Origin: Verrucomicrobia bacterium S94
Lineage (GTDB): Bacteria > Verrucomicrobiota > Kiritimatiellia > Kiritimatiellales > Pontiellaceae
Assembly: GCA_004299845.1 (NCBI GenBank)
Contig: CP036201.1
Coordinates: 3,410,001-3,474,000, forward strand
Direction of reading: 5' to 3'
Length of the DNA: 64,000 nucleotides
The position numbers and the translations under genes are program-made. The notes below the pieces were generated by a model. The model made no database searches. It saw only the letters and a program-made list of their open reading frames with translations, and had not been told where the DNA came from. Below are positions 28,930 through 36,513 of the stretch, piece after piece; the first letter of the stretch is position 1, and each line of letters starts with the position of its first letter.

Positions 28930-30516
28930 CTATGCAGCCTCGCGAGATGCTGATAAGGTCTTGGATGATGGAGCAGGTTCGGCGTTTTCCCGGCGCGCCT
29001 TCCATTGGGCTGGCGTCCAGTCGGGGGCATCCCGACTGTCCATGGTCGGCAGGGCGTCCAGGACTTCTCTCAGATAGTCGGCGGGGTTGATATCGAGTTT
29101 GCGACAGGTTTCGACCAGGCTGTAAATGACTGCGCTGGTCTGTCCGGAGTCCGGGCTGCCGAAGAACAGGAAGTTCTTCTTGCCGATGGCCGTGGGCCGG
29201 ATGGCATTCTCCACGAGGTTGTTGTCGATTTCCAGGCGGCTGTGATCGACATAATGAGTGAGGCTGTCCCACCGGCTCAGAGTGTAGCGAATGGCTTCGC
29301 CGAGTTTGCTTTTCGGGAGCTGACGTGTCTTTTCTCGCTCCAGAATGGTTTTCAGTTTTTCCAGGATGGGTGATGCGTCCTTCTGACGAACTGCGGATCG
29401 GTCGAGTTCAGGCGTCTTCCGCAGGTCGGTTTCGATGCGGTAGAGCTTGGCGATGTGTTTGACGATTTTGCGCGAGATGGAGTCGCCGGCCTCTACGAAC
29501 TTGCGACGTGCATGGGCCCAGCACCCTGCATGGATGATGGATTCTTTTTCTTCAGTGTGGTCCGGTTTATTCAACCAGCATGGATACGCTTCGTAGCCGT
29601 CGCTTTGCAGATAGCCGGAAAAATCCGTGAGCATTCCGTCCAGACACTCATTGGCCCGGCTTGCGAACCATTCGAACAGCGCGCCGACCCCCGGGCTGTG
29701 ATAAACCCATAGGTATCCGTTAGGACAGTAGTCCTTTTGCTTGTCCTGATGCTTGATAACAGTTTCGTCGGCCTGAATATATCCACTTTGTCGAATTTCA
29801 TTTCGAAGGGATTCATAAATCATCGTCAGCCAATTGGCCGTCAGATACATCCAGTTGCCCATCGTTTTCCGACTGACTTCGATATCGTACCGATACTTTA
29901 AAATCCATTCCTGTCGATACAGGGGAAGATGGTCGCAGTATTTGTTCAGAATAATCTGTGCGATGAGTCCGGCTGAGGCATAGCTGTTTTGAATCAGTCG
30001 CTCCGGGGCCGGGGCAATCACCGGAGCGGCTTCACGATCATCGATCAGGACATATTTTTCGCGGACAATAATACGACGAAAGTAACGGGACGGAACCACG
30101 TCGAGTTCTTCAACCGTTTCTTCGCCAATTTTCTTATAGAGCTCCGGTTCTTCCTGTACTTCATCCGGAATGATCACAACCCGTTCAACAGGCAGATCTT
30201 CCGGCACCCGTTCTTTCAGTGGTTTACGTTTCCCGCGACGAGAGTCTTTTGGATCCTCCGGTTGCGGCATCTCATCCGCCGACTCTTCGGCCTCCTCCAG
30301 CTGCTTCTGCAATGCGTAGAGTTCTTCAAAGGCCAGCTCCATCTGATCCGGACTCAGTTTTTCCGAACTGCGCCCGAACAGTTTCTTCAGCAGATACTGA
30401 ACCTTCTCTTCCAGGATTTTTATTTTGGATTTAAGCTGCTCACTTTCGGATTCGAGCGCTTCAAAAGAAGCGCTCTTCTCCAGCAGCAGATCGAAGTTTT
30501 CCCGATTAAAATCCAT
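28930..30516 (-). CDS. tnpC: IS66 transposase (TnpC)
   Basis: 528 residues from the ATG at 30516. An N-terminal leucine zipper-like segment (LESESEQLKSKIKILEEKVQYLLKKLFGRSSEKLSPDQ) is followed by the IS66 DDE domain: IQADETVI (first Asp), LQSDGYEAYP (second Asp), and DNNLVENAIRPTAIGKKNFLFFGS with the Glu. The C-terminal part carries the usual IS66 tail. It catalyses cut-and-paste transposition of the element. Confidence 0.95.
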   Translation of the reverse strand: MDFNRENFDLLLEKSASFEALESESEQLKSKIKILEEKVQYLLKKLFGRSSEKLSPDQMELAFEELYALQKQLEEAEESADEMPQPEDPKDSRRGKRKPLKERVPEDLPVERVVIIPDEVQEEPELYKKIGEETVEELDVVPSRYFRRIIVREKYVLIDDREAAPVIAPAPERLIQNSYASAGLIAQIILNKYCDHLPLYRQEWILKYRYDIEVSRKTMGNWMYLTANWLTMIYESLRNEIRQSGYIQADETVIKHQDKQKDYCPNGYLWVYHSPGVGALFEWFASRANECLDGMLTDFSGYLQSDGYEAYPCWLNKPDHTEEKESIIHAGCWAHARRKFVEAGDSISRKIVKHIAKLYRIETDLRKTPELDRSAVRQKDASPILEKLKTILEREKTRQLPKSKLGEAIRYTLSRWDSLTHYVDHSRLEIDNNLVENAIRPTAIGKKNFLFFGSPDSGQTSAVIYSLVETCRKLDINPADYLREVLDALPTMDSRDAPDWTPAQWKARRENAEPAPSSKTLSASREAA

Positions 30517-30567
30517 GGGATGTATTATACCAAAACCCGGCGGAAAATCTGATAGAAACTTCAATAA

Positions 30568-30918
30568 TTATCGCTGATACCACGGCTTGAGAGAGCCGCG
30601 TCTGAGATCCACTCCGTCCAGTAGAAGCGATAGGGATTCCGGGGCAAGCTCCAGCTTTTTATCATCGCCCGTTACGCCTTTCGGCCAGGTAAAGCGCCCC
30701 TGCTCCAACCGCTTAATCATCACCCACATTCCCGTTCCATCCCAGTAAAGCGATTTGATCAAGGTTCTTCGCCGGTTCGTAAAAACAAACAACGCCCCGG
30801 AACAGGGATCTTCCTTCAGTTGTTCGAGCACAACGGTATGCAACCCGTTAAAACTCTTCCGCAAATCAACCGGCTCCACGGCAAGAAACACCCGCAGCGA
30901 TCCTGTTAGGCTCAGCAT
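30568..30918 (-). CDS. tnpB: IS66 accessory protein TnpB
   Basis: 116 residues matching IS66 Orf2: LRVFLAVEPVDLRKSFNGLHTVV, LFVFTNRRRTLIKSLYWDGTGMWVMIKRLEQGRF and WP. It is needed for transposition in many IS66 elements, with unknown biochemical role. It overlaps tnpA by 7 bases and ends 51 bases before tnpC. Confidence 0.95.
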   Translation of the reverse strand: MLSLTGSLRVFLAVEPVDLRKSFNGLHTVVLEQLKEDPCSGALFVFTNRRRTLIKSLYWDGTGMWVMIKRLEQGRFTWPKGVTGDDKKLELAPESLSLLLDGVDLRRGSLKPWYQR

Positions 30919-31232
30919 TGTGCAGCCTCACGAAACACTGTCCCCAATGCCGAGGGAGAATCCACCTGCATGCGAACCTCCACCTGATTGGGGAAACAGA
31001 CCCGAACTTCCAGTCTCGGAGTAGGCAGATTCACTTGAACTTCCTGCATCGGCGGTGAGTTCTTGCGCTCTTTTGCGAGCCAGCTGTAGAACGTCTGCAG
31101 ATTGATCTCGTGCTCCGCACAGAACTTCACCGCCGAAAGGCCGCTCCGATGAAACTGAGCTACGAACTCCTGACGAACTGCCGCGCTGCGGTAAACTCGT
31201 CTCCGACATGTTTCTTGAGTATTGTTATCCAT
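30912..31232 (-). CDS. tnpA: IS66 protein TnpA (helix-turn-helix, DNA-binding)
   Basis: 106 residues with an N-terminal helix-turn-helix (SGLSAVKFCAEHEINLQTFYSWLAKER) like other IS66 Orf1/Orf A proteins and IS3-type transposase A subunits. It precedes tnpB with a 7-base overlap. Confidence 0.92.
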   Translation of the reverse strand: MDNNTQETCRRRVYRSAAVRQEFVAQFHRSGLSAVKFCAEHEINLQTFYSWLAKERKNSPPMQEVQVNLPTPRLEVRVCFPNQVEVRMQVDSPSALGTVFREAAQC

Positions 31233-31291
31233 GCCGATACCGTATCAGCGAATCGCAAGCCTGACTACGGGGTCGACGAAGAGACGTTTAC

Positions 31292-31299
31292 GAAAAAAA
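31292..31299. repeat. Right copy of IS66 target-site duplication
   Basis: GAAAAAAA, identical to 28899-28906, directly after the IS66 right end. Confidence 0.9.
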
Positions 31300-32534
31300 C
31301 ATACTATCCATCTCAATTTTTCATTGATACTCAGTGGGAAACTTTAACGAATTGCAAAATATCATACAGAGTAAAGCTGGGTGATACGATTCGATCATTC
31401 AATATCAGAAAGCCTTCCCAAAGGTGGAAATATCCCAAGGAACGGTTACAGCGAAATGTTTTCATTTTAGACATATCCAGAACACTCCCTTTAGATGCTA
31501 CCGTTGGATATGCTAAGTTAGCAAAACAAGCGCAAGAAGAGGTTTCTGATGTAGCATTAAGCAAAGAGAATAGAGATTATTTATCCTTTATTCTAGGAAG
31601 AAAGTATTCAAGCGCCAGATTCGCAACCACAGACTTTGATGATAGTAAGCAAGTCGGCTTGCTTACACGTGAGTTTGGAGAAATGTCTCAATTTCATCAA
31701 GGCGCAGGAGAAGATGCTACGCTTGACTTGTTTCAGTTATTCGAGACTCTTCCAAATCATTCTCTACTGATTATTGATGAGGTTGAAGCATCGCTTCATC
31801 CCAAGGCGCAAAGGCGCTTAACTAAATACCTCTTGTCTCTTTCTAGATTAAAAAGAATTCAAGTCGTTCTTAGCACCCATAGCCCGTATGTTTTAGAAGA
31901 ATTACCTTCTGAGGCAAGAATACTCCTAACTCCAAATGAGCAAGGTTCAATAAGTGTTGTTCCCAATGTTTCAACTGAATTCTCAATGAGTAAAATGGAT
32001 GATTCTGATAATCCCGAATTGCACATATATGTTGAGGATAGTGACGCTCAAATTTTAGCTTATGAAATATTGAAAAAGCATGATCCTGACGATCAGGTTT
32101 TGCCTAGAGCAAAATGCGTAGTAGTCGGGCCTGCCAATGTTGTTCAGACTATGGGTATGCTGTCACATAGAAAACAGCTTCCCTATTCTGGATTAGGTTT
32201 ACTAGATGGTGATATCGAGGAATCTGAAGGATGCATCAATTTACCAGGCACGACACCACCAGAAATACTGGTTTTTAATGATCTAAAAATAATGAACTGG
32301 CCAAATCTAGATTCGAGATTTGGTGTCGGAGCAGGAACTTTGTTTACAATCCTCGACGAATCAATGCTAGAGCCTGATCATCATAATTGGACAAGAATCG
32401 TCGGAGATAAAATCCGAATGAGCGCGAAGAACGTATGGCAAATACTCTGCAAGGAATGGGTTTATGAATGTATGGATCAAACAACTGGAGAAACAATAAA
32501 AGAAGCCATTCTTGCTAAACTCAATGCAGCATAA
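31300..32534 (+). pseudogene. OLD-family-like ATPase/TOPRIM nuclease, 3' part
   Basis: In frame with the 5' part once the element and one duplication copy are removed (VKK joins TYYPSQFF). It carries the ABC/SMC-type Walker B and flanks, LLIIDEVEASLHPKAQRRLTK, then LSTHSPYVLEELP (H-loop), and a C-terminal TOPRIM-like domain: IYVEDSDAQILA with the catalytic Glu and LGLLDGDIEES with the DxD. This ATPase plus TOPRIM order is that of the OLD nucleases, including those of several anti-phage systems. The whole would be 484 residues. Bases differ from neighbouring genes by low GC. Role in defence is inferred. Confidence 0.85.
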
Positions 32535-32540
32535 CAGTGC

Positions 32541-32650
32541 ACATAACCAGTGGTTGGAGCCTACGCATAAAACGTCCGCAGTTTTAATGTTTGAGAGCAT
32601 ACATCTAAACCACTCTCCACCCTCTGCGAGGCTCACCCATAACGTTCGCA
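32541..32650 (+). other. attC-like integron recombination site 1
   Basis: Left half: AAC (32545-32547), then 13 bases (CAGTGGTTGGAGC). Right half: 13 bases (GCTCACCCATAAC, 32631-32643) then GTT (32644). In standard attC sites the distance from AAC to the end of the left L-box and from the right L-box to GTT is also 13. The outer arms are identical in site 2 (one base differs: TTKGAGC). Inside, GAGCCT pairs with AGGCTC and further CGCA/TGCG after one unpaired base, as in folded attC. Middle sequence differs from site 2, as expected. It lies 10 bases after the stop of the ATPase gene. Confidence 0.8.
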
Positions 32651-32672
32651 AGAAAAATATGAGGATCAAAAG

Positions 32673-33545
32673 ATGAAACGACTATTTCTCCTAACTCTTT
32701 CTTTGTTTAGCATGTCCGCAGTTTTGGCAGCTGATTACCGTCTATTCACAGATCAGGATGGTCGAACAATAGAAGCAAAAATTATCAAGCTCGATGCGAG
32801 CATGAAGAAGGTAACGCTTGAGCGAAGGAATAAGAAAAAAGCCACTGTTCCTGTCAATGTTTTCTCAGAAGAAGACCAAAAATATATATTAGCGTGGAAG
32901 CCAGATACTTCTTTAAGGGAAGCTCCGCAAACTGAAAACCCTAAGCCATTGAAAAAAAGTGAGCTAAAACAAATTGCGAAGAGATATGAAGAGGAAATGA
33001 ATAATAAGGAGTGGCGTATAAGCGACAGCAGGTCGATCTACGTACTTCAGGTATTGAACGATGCAAAATACTATTATGATGTCGGTACAAAGACCATCAG
33101 CGTGATCGATATTGAAGACTCTGCGTTCGAATTAGAACTGGAAATTAATGCAACTCCAAAAAGAAATGTAGTAGAGCAAGGTAAACACGATAGAGTTTAC
33201 CGTGGCTGGGCTATTCTCTGTTCCAATGGAGATGTTAAGTACAATTCATTTATCAACCCTCACCCTGTCGAAATAGCAACTCATGTCATATCAAAAACAG
33301 GATGGAAGTATAAATTTAAGGAACCAATCGATATAGGAGCCTTTGTAGGCACATTAGAGTCATGTGGCATTCCAACATTTAATTTAACCTCTAACAGCAC
33401 AAGAGAAGATTTAATTGATGAAGTACCTAAAATTGCTGACTGGGTAATGGAAAATGGACACAAACACGACACAACACAGCCTATCGCCTATTACCCTGAA
33501 GATTTAATTGAAGATAAATTAAAGAAGGTTGATCAGTACTTCTAA
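32673..33545 (+). CDS. Secreted protein with SHD1-like domain (cassette gene)
   Basis: 290 residues with a signal peptide (LFLLTLSLFSMSAVLAAD). Residues 23-75 (YRLFTDQDGRTIEAKIIKLDASMKKVTLERRNKKKATVPVNVFSEEDQKYI) match the SLA1-homology-domain-1 pattern common in secreted proteins of planctomycetes and verrucomicrobia. The remainder (about 200 residues) has no domain I recognise. It begins about 20 bases after attC site 1 and ends into a half-site, so it forms a cassette of the kind seen in integrons. Low GC. Confidence 0.75.
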   Translation: MKRLFLLTLSLFSMSAVLAADYRLFTDQDGRTIEAKIIKLDASMKKVTLERRNKKKATVPVNVFSEEDQKYILAWKPDTSLREAPQTENPKPLKKSELKQIAKRYEEEMNNKEWRISDSRSIYVLQVLNDAKYYYDVGTKTISVIDIEDSAFELELEINATPKRNVVEQGKHDRVYRGWAILCSNGDVKYNSFINPHPVEIATHVISKTGWKYKFKEPIDIGAFVGTLESCGIPTFNLTSNSTREDLIDEVPKIADWVMENGHKHDTTQPIAYYPEDLIEDKLKKVDQYF

Positions 33546-33565
33546 CCAAGGTTTGATTAATGGAA
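33540..33565 (+). other. Left half of a broken attC-like site
   Basis: Right after the stop, AACCAAGGTTTGATTAA (AAC at 33544-33546) follows the same pattern as the left arm of sites 1 and 2 (AACCAGTGGTTKGAGC), but one base shorter and with no right half. The following bases are unrelated repeat sequence and a truncated brnT, so the right half seems lost by deletion. Confidence 0.55.
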
Positions 33566-33580
33566 AAACATACAAGGATA

Positions 33581-33628
33581 CAGAGAAACACAGGGGAAGG
33601 ACTCTGTGTTCTCCGAGTCCTCCAGCGG
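33581..33628. repeat. CACAGAG-type inverted repeat pair
   Basis: CAGAGAAACACAGG (33581-33594) and CTCTGTGTTCTCCGAG (33602-33617) are imperfect reverse complements 7 bases apart. This is the same unit as in the pair at 42018-42224. It lies where the right half of an attC site and the start of brnT would be expected. Confidence 0.6.
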
Positions 33629-33660
33629 AGAGGGGATAAAAATATACCTGGATGTTTTAG

Positions 33661-33873
33661 CAAACCGTATTCTTTGATGAATCCGCGATGGAGTTTTTCA
33701 ACTCTGACCATTCAGAAATTGAAGATCGATTTTTACTCTTAGGTCAGAGTTTCAGTTTAAGAACATTAATGGTGTGTCACTGTTACAGAGAAGATGAATC
33801 GGTAATCCGAATCATCTCTGCCCGAAAAGCAACGACCAAGGAACGAAATATTTACCGGAGGAACAAGCGATGA
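33661..33873 (+). pseudogene. brnT: BrnT toxin gene, 5'-truncated
   Basis: The reading frame begins after a stop at 33658-33660 and reads QTVFFDESAMEFF, then NSDHSEIEDRFLLLG and RIISARKATTKERNIYRR, the second half of BrnT (RelE-fold RNase of type II toxin-antitoxin pairs). The first ~30 residues, with FEWDxxK and KHGVSF, are absent, so toxin activity is probably lost. It overlaps brnA by 4 bases (ATGA), as in intact brnTA operons. Low-GC cassette. Confidence 0.8.
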
Positions 33874-34088
33874 AAAAAGAATATGATTTAGAAAATATGG
33901 AATGGAGAAGAAATCCATACGCCAAACAGTTGAAAAAGCAAATCACAATCCGGATGGGTGTTGATATTATTGATTACTTTAAATCATTGGCAGAGGAAAC
34001 GGGTATCCCCTACCAAAACCTGATCAATTCATACCTTCGTGATTGTGTTGTCCATCACAAGAAACCATCCATGAAATGGGCATCATAA
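33870..34088 (+). CDS. brnA: BrnA-type antitoxin
   Basis: 72 residues with a ribbon-helix-helix DNA-binding C-terminus (KKQITIRMGVDIIDYFKSLAEETGIPYQNLINSYLRD). The N-terminal WRRNPYAKQLKK resembles the toxin-binding part. BrnA neutralises BrnT and represses the operon. Here the toxin is truncated but the antitoxin frame is intact. attC site 2 begins 6 bases after its stop. Confidence 0.85.
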   Translation: MKKEYDLENMEWRRNPYAKQLKKQITIRMGVDIIDYFKSLAEETGIPYQNLINSYLRDCVVHHKKPSMKWAS

Positions 34089-34093
34089 AATTC

Positions 34094-34184
34094 GCAGAAC
34101 CAGTGGTTTGAGCTGACACGGTATGACGCACAGTTTTCATGCCTGAAGTTTTAACCCCGTGTCAGCTCACCCATAACGTTGGAA
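34094..34184 (+). other. attC-like integron recombination site 2
   Basis: Left half: GCAGAAC (34094-34100) then 13 bases (CAGTGGTTTGAGC). Right half: 13 bases (GCTCACCCATAAC, 34165-34177) then GTTGGAA. The inner arms GAGCTGACACGG and CCGTGTCAGCTC are a perfect 12-bp inverted repeat (34110-34121 with 34157-34168), the extended stem expected of a folded attC bottom strand. Outer arms are shared with site 1 (see there). The centre between the arms is unlike site 1. It sits 5 bases after brnA. Confidence 0.85.
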
Positions 34185-34199
34185 CGAAAGGGAAATGAA

Positions 34200-34613
34200 A
34201 TGATCGTTAACACATTGTCGGCATGCATAGCCACAGAGAAGGTTGAAGAATCACGCGATTTCTATGTGAAGTATTTCGATGCCGAAGTCACATTTGATTG
34301 CGGGTGGTATGTGAATCTGCAGTTTGGAAAAGAAACATCGGAACTGCAGTTTATGGCCCCTCAAGATCCCGCTCCGCCGGCCTGTAATCCGGCCGGGTTG
34401 ATTTATAATTTTTCCGTAGATGATGTTGATTCAGAATATCAACGTCTCACGGAGGCGGGCCTCACTCCGGTTATGCCTCTCGAAGATCATCCCTGGGGCG
34501 ATCGAGGCTTTTCCGTCCTCGATCCCAATGGAGTCAGCCTTTACATCTTTTCTGAACGAGAACCCTCTGAGGAATTCAAACACTATTACAAAAACCCGGT
34601 GGGTGACGTTTGA
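34200..34613 (+). CDS. VOC-family protein (glyoxalase/bleomycin-resistance fold), cassette gene
   Basis: 137 residues from the ATG at 34200, with an AAAGGGA site upstream. The VOC fold is visible: IATEKVEESRDFYVKYFDAEV, VDDVDSEYQRLTEAGLTPV, HPWGDRGFSVLDPNGVSLYIF. Such proteins bind a metal and may act as lyases, dioxygenases or drug-binding proteins. It begins 15 bases after attC site 2 and is a typical cassette cargo. No attC-like site follows before the next gene (34683). Confidence 0.85.
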   Translation: MIVNTLSACIATEKVEESRDFYVKYFDAEVTFDCGWYVNLQFGKETSELQFMAPQDPAPPACNPAGLIYNFSVDDVDSEYQRLTEAGLTPVMPLEDHPWGDRGFSVLDPNGVSLYIFSEREPSEEFKHYYKNPVGDV

Positions 34614-34682
34614 GCGGCAGCAACAGCTCGAGGAAAAACTGAGCACCGTGGATTCGTTGTCATTCCTGCATTCGCTGGCGGT

Positions 34683-35711
34683 TTACAGCTGTTCCAGCAC
34701 TTCGCGGGCGAGCCGTTTGCTGTAGGCATGGATTTTCCAGTGCCCCGGACTCCAGCCCTGCAGGAAGCGGAAAAAATCGGTCCAGGCCACGGGGTACAAC
34801 GCGCGCCAGTTTTTTTCCAATGATTGGAAGTCGATGTTTTTTCCGCGTTTTTCCAGCGCCTTTTCCAGGCATTGGAAATAAACATCAAGCAGCCGGGTTT
34901 CCTGCTGTTCGCATTCATCTTCGCTCAGGCAGCTGCTGATAAAATAGGCAACGTCTTTCATGCCGCACCCGCCGCCGACATATTGAAAATCGACCGCCGC
35001 GACGTCCCCGTTTTCCGCAAAACAGAAATTGGCCAGTTTGGCATCGCCGTGCACAAAGGTCTGGAAGGGCGAATTTTTCAGTTGCTGATCGATCGCAGCG
35101 GCGGCGTTTTTCAGCTTCAGATCATCGAGTTCCTGCAATTCGTCGGGGCGGGTTTCGAGGTGCCAGTAGGTGCCGGTTTTCCAAAGGTTGGAAGGTTCCT
35201 CGTGCATAAACTCGGCGTGAAAGTGGGCGAGCCACGAAAGGCAGGTTTCGATGTCGTCCTGCGTCACATGGCTTTTCCGCAAATGAAACCCGGATGCATC
35301 GAGGTCTTCCATCACCATGAACACTTCATCGCCGCGGGTTTCGAGGGCATAGCATTCCGGAACGCGGCAGGAATCATCGCAGCGCGTGGCGAAATCGCGA
35401 TAAAACGCAGTTTCCACCTGATAGGATTTCACTTTGCGTTCGTGCGAACGTCCCGTATTCCAGCCGCGCGGATGGCGGTTTGATGTCGGCCACTGCACAT
35501 GTTTGACGACGACGCTGGCAGGGGTAGGGCGCGATCGCCGAGCGCGCTTATCGGTACCGGGAACAGCCCGGCGGTCTGTTCCTACCTCATATTCCAGGCC
35601 TACACGCACAATTTTTCCATAGCCGCTCCACAGATTCTGGATGATTGCCGATTCAGCAAGCGCGGAAGCGCCGGTGGCATTCAGGGTGATTTCTGTAAAA
35701 TGTTGATTCAT
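34683..35711 (-). CDS. Aminoglycoside/choline-type phosphotransferase (DUF1679-like) with in-frame palindromic insertion
   Basis: 342 residues. The kinase motifs are [13 protein letters not shown] (Brenner HxDxxxxN motif) near residue 225 and [10 protein letters not shown] with the metal-binding Asp near residue 245; [12 protein letters not shown] is the N-lobe hinge. It is related to ecdysteroid-kinase-like/choline-kinase-fold enzymes; substrate unknown. Residues ~42-62 ([20 protein letters not shown]) come from a GC-rich palindromic insertion (35524-35585), unlike flanking protein. Three TTCCA..TGGAA palindromes lie within. The start at 35711 is uncertain. Confidence 0.85.
   Translation of the reverse strand: MNQHFTEITLNATGASALAESAIIQNLWSGYGKIVRVGLEYEVGTDRRAVPGTDKRARRSRPTPASVVVKHVQWPTSNRHPRGWNTGRSHERKVKSYQVETAFYRDFATRCDDSCRVPECYALETRGDEVFMVMEDLDASGFHLRKSHVTQDDIETCLSWLAHFHAEFMHEEPSNLWKTGTYWHLETRPDELQELDDLKLKNAAAAIDQQLKNSPFQTFVHGDAKLANFCFAENGDVAAVDFQYVGGGCGMKDVAYFISSCLSEDECEQQETRLLDVYFQCLEKALEKRGKNIDFQSLEKNWRALYPVAWTDFFRFLQGWSPGHWKIHAYSKRLAREVLEQL
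34815..35193. repeat. Three copies of the TTCCA-N4-YTGGAA palindrome in the phosphotransferase gene
   Basis: Exact copies at 34815-34829 (TTCCAATGATTGGAA), 34863-34877 (TTCCAGGCATTGGAA) and 35179-35193 (TTCCAAAGGTTGGAA). The first two encode FQSLE and FQCLE. Copies elsewhere: 27261, 27820, 28378, 36643, 62256, 62596. Confidence 0.85.
35524..35585. repeat. In-frame double palindromic element (GTAGG-led hairpins, opposed)
   Basis: GTAGGGCGCG...CGAGCGCGC (35524-35547) forms one hairpin, and GGAACAG (35560-35566) pairs with CTGTTCC (35576-35582), the second ending in CCTAC. The two are in opposite orientation, head to head, with GTAGG at each outer end. The 62 bases sit inside the phosphotransferase gene, leaving the reading frame open, and make a basic 20-residue insertion. 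Confidence 0.75.
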
Positions 35712-35818
35712 ATGGCGGGGGAGCGTTGCAGAATCCAGGACGATAGAAAAGAAGAGGGCAGGAAAATCATGCAGCGAGAAGCGGTGTTTTGGAGTACTCC
35801 GACCCTTGAAGGCAGGGT

Positions 35819-36124
35819 TCAGAGGGCATGTTTGAGTTCGCCGGGAGTTGCTCCGAGTGCGAGATTGGCACGCACAAGCAGATCGATGGATACAGTTTTT
35901 TCAGCGTGTTCCATCTTCGCGAAACGGCTCTGACTGGTGTGCATCAGTTTAGCGGCCTGGCTCTGGGTAAGTTTTTTCGACTTCCGTTTTTCACGTAGGT
36001 GCTGGCTGAGGGCGCGCTTAATTTCGATATAGGCCATCTCCTCATCGGTCAGATTCAGGAATTCCTGTGCATCTCCTACGGTAAATCCAGCAGCTTCAAG
36101 TTTTTTTATTTTTTCGGCGTTCAT
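35819..36124 (-). CDS. HigA-type antitoxin, XRE-family helix-turn-helix
   Basis: 101 residues with an N-terminal helical part and a helix-turn-helix ([23 protein letters not shown]) near residues 50-75, then [17 protein letters not shown]. This is the HigA/XRE antitoxin pattern, downstream of its toxin with 16 bases between. It should bind HigB and repress the operon, probably through the palindrome at 36481-36502. Confidence 0.88.
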   Translation of the reverse strand: MNAEKIKKLEAAGFTVGDAQEFLNLTDEEMAYIEIKRALSQHLREKRKSKKLTQSQAAKLMHTSQSRFAKMEHAEKTVSIDLLVRANLALGATPGELKHAL

Positions 36125-36140
36125 GATGCTTTTCTCCTGT

Positions 36141-36473
36141 CTAGATCAGATCGTATTGTTTGAGCCTGCGTTTGCTTTCGTCGACCACTCGCTTGGGTGT
36201 TTGCTGTGTTTTCTTTTGAAATACATCAGCAATGACGATGGCATCAGGATCTATACGGTAGACAATTCTCCAAATCGAATTTTCATCTGTGATTCTCAAC
36301 TCATGGCACCTTTTCCCGATTGCGGGCATTGGGCGTGAATGGGGCAGGGAGAGACGAATTCCTTCCTGCAAATCTCTCAGCAGGCAGCCAGCTTCAATCC
36401 GGGCTTCCTTGCTGAGGGGTGGCGTTTTAATTTCGCCCTTCAGCCATACAAGCGGTTTGGGGTGCTTGTTCAT
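36141..36473 (-). CDS. HigB-type toxin (RelE superfamily, phage Gp49-like)
   Basis: 110 residues with the HigB/Gp49 core: LRDLQEGIRLSLPHSRPMPAIGKRCHELRI and WRIVYRIDPDAIVIADVFQKKTQQTP, which contains the conserved basic/aromatic residues of the RNase. Such toxins cut mRNA at the ribosome. The toxin-before-antitoxin order is typical for higBA. A 22-bp palindrome lies 8 bases upstream of the ATG. Confidence 0.88.
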   Translation of the reverse strand: MNKHPKPLVWLKGEIKTPPLSKEARIEAGCLLRDLQEGIRLSLPHSRPMPAIGKRCHELRITDENSIWRIVYRIDPDAIVIADVFQKKTQQTPKRVVDESKRRLKQYDLI

Positions 36474-36480
36474 GGTTATA

Positions 36481-36502
36481 AATATGTCATATATGACATA
36501 TT
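36481..36502. promoter_or_regulatory. Perfect 22-bp palindrome, likely operator of the HigBA pair
   Basis: AATATGTCAT followed by its extended reverse complement, ATATGACATATT, with no mismatch. It is 8 bases upstream of the toxin start, where the HigBA complex usually represses its own promoter. Confidence 0.75.
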
Positions 36503-36513
36503 CCGCAAGTTCT

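Larger units (their letters stand above)
28907..31291 (-). mobile_element. Complete IS66-family insertion sequence
   Basis: 2385 bp with three ORFs on the minus strand, in the order tnpA-tnpB-tnpC as read from the right end. Terminal inverted repeats start GTAAGCGTCTTTT at the left end and GTAAACGTCTCTT at the right end (11 of 13 bases equal). Both ends are flanked by a perfect 8-bp duplication (GAAAAAAA), so the boundaries are firm. It interrupts an ATPase gene at codon 74. All three genes look intact, so the element may still be mobile. Confidence 0.95.

Noticed and set aside
29989-30552. Plus-strand ORFs over tnpC
   Set aside because: They are antisense shadows of the IS66 transposase gene, with unusual Phe/His-rich composition.
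34590-34680. A third attC after the VOC gene
   Set aside because: GTTTGAGC occurs at the end of the VOC gene, but spacing to AAC is wrong and no right arm follows.
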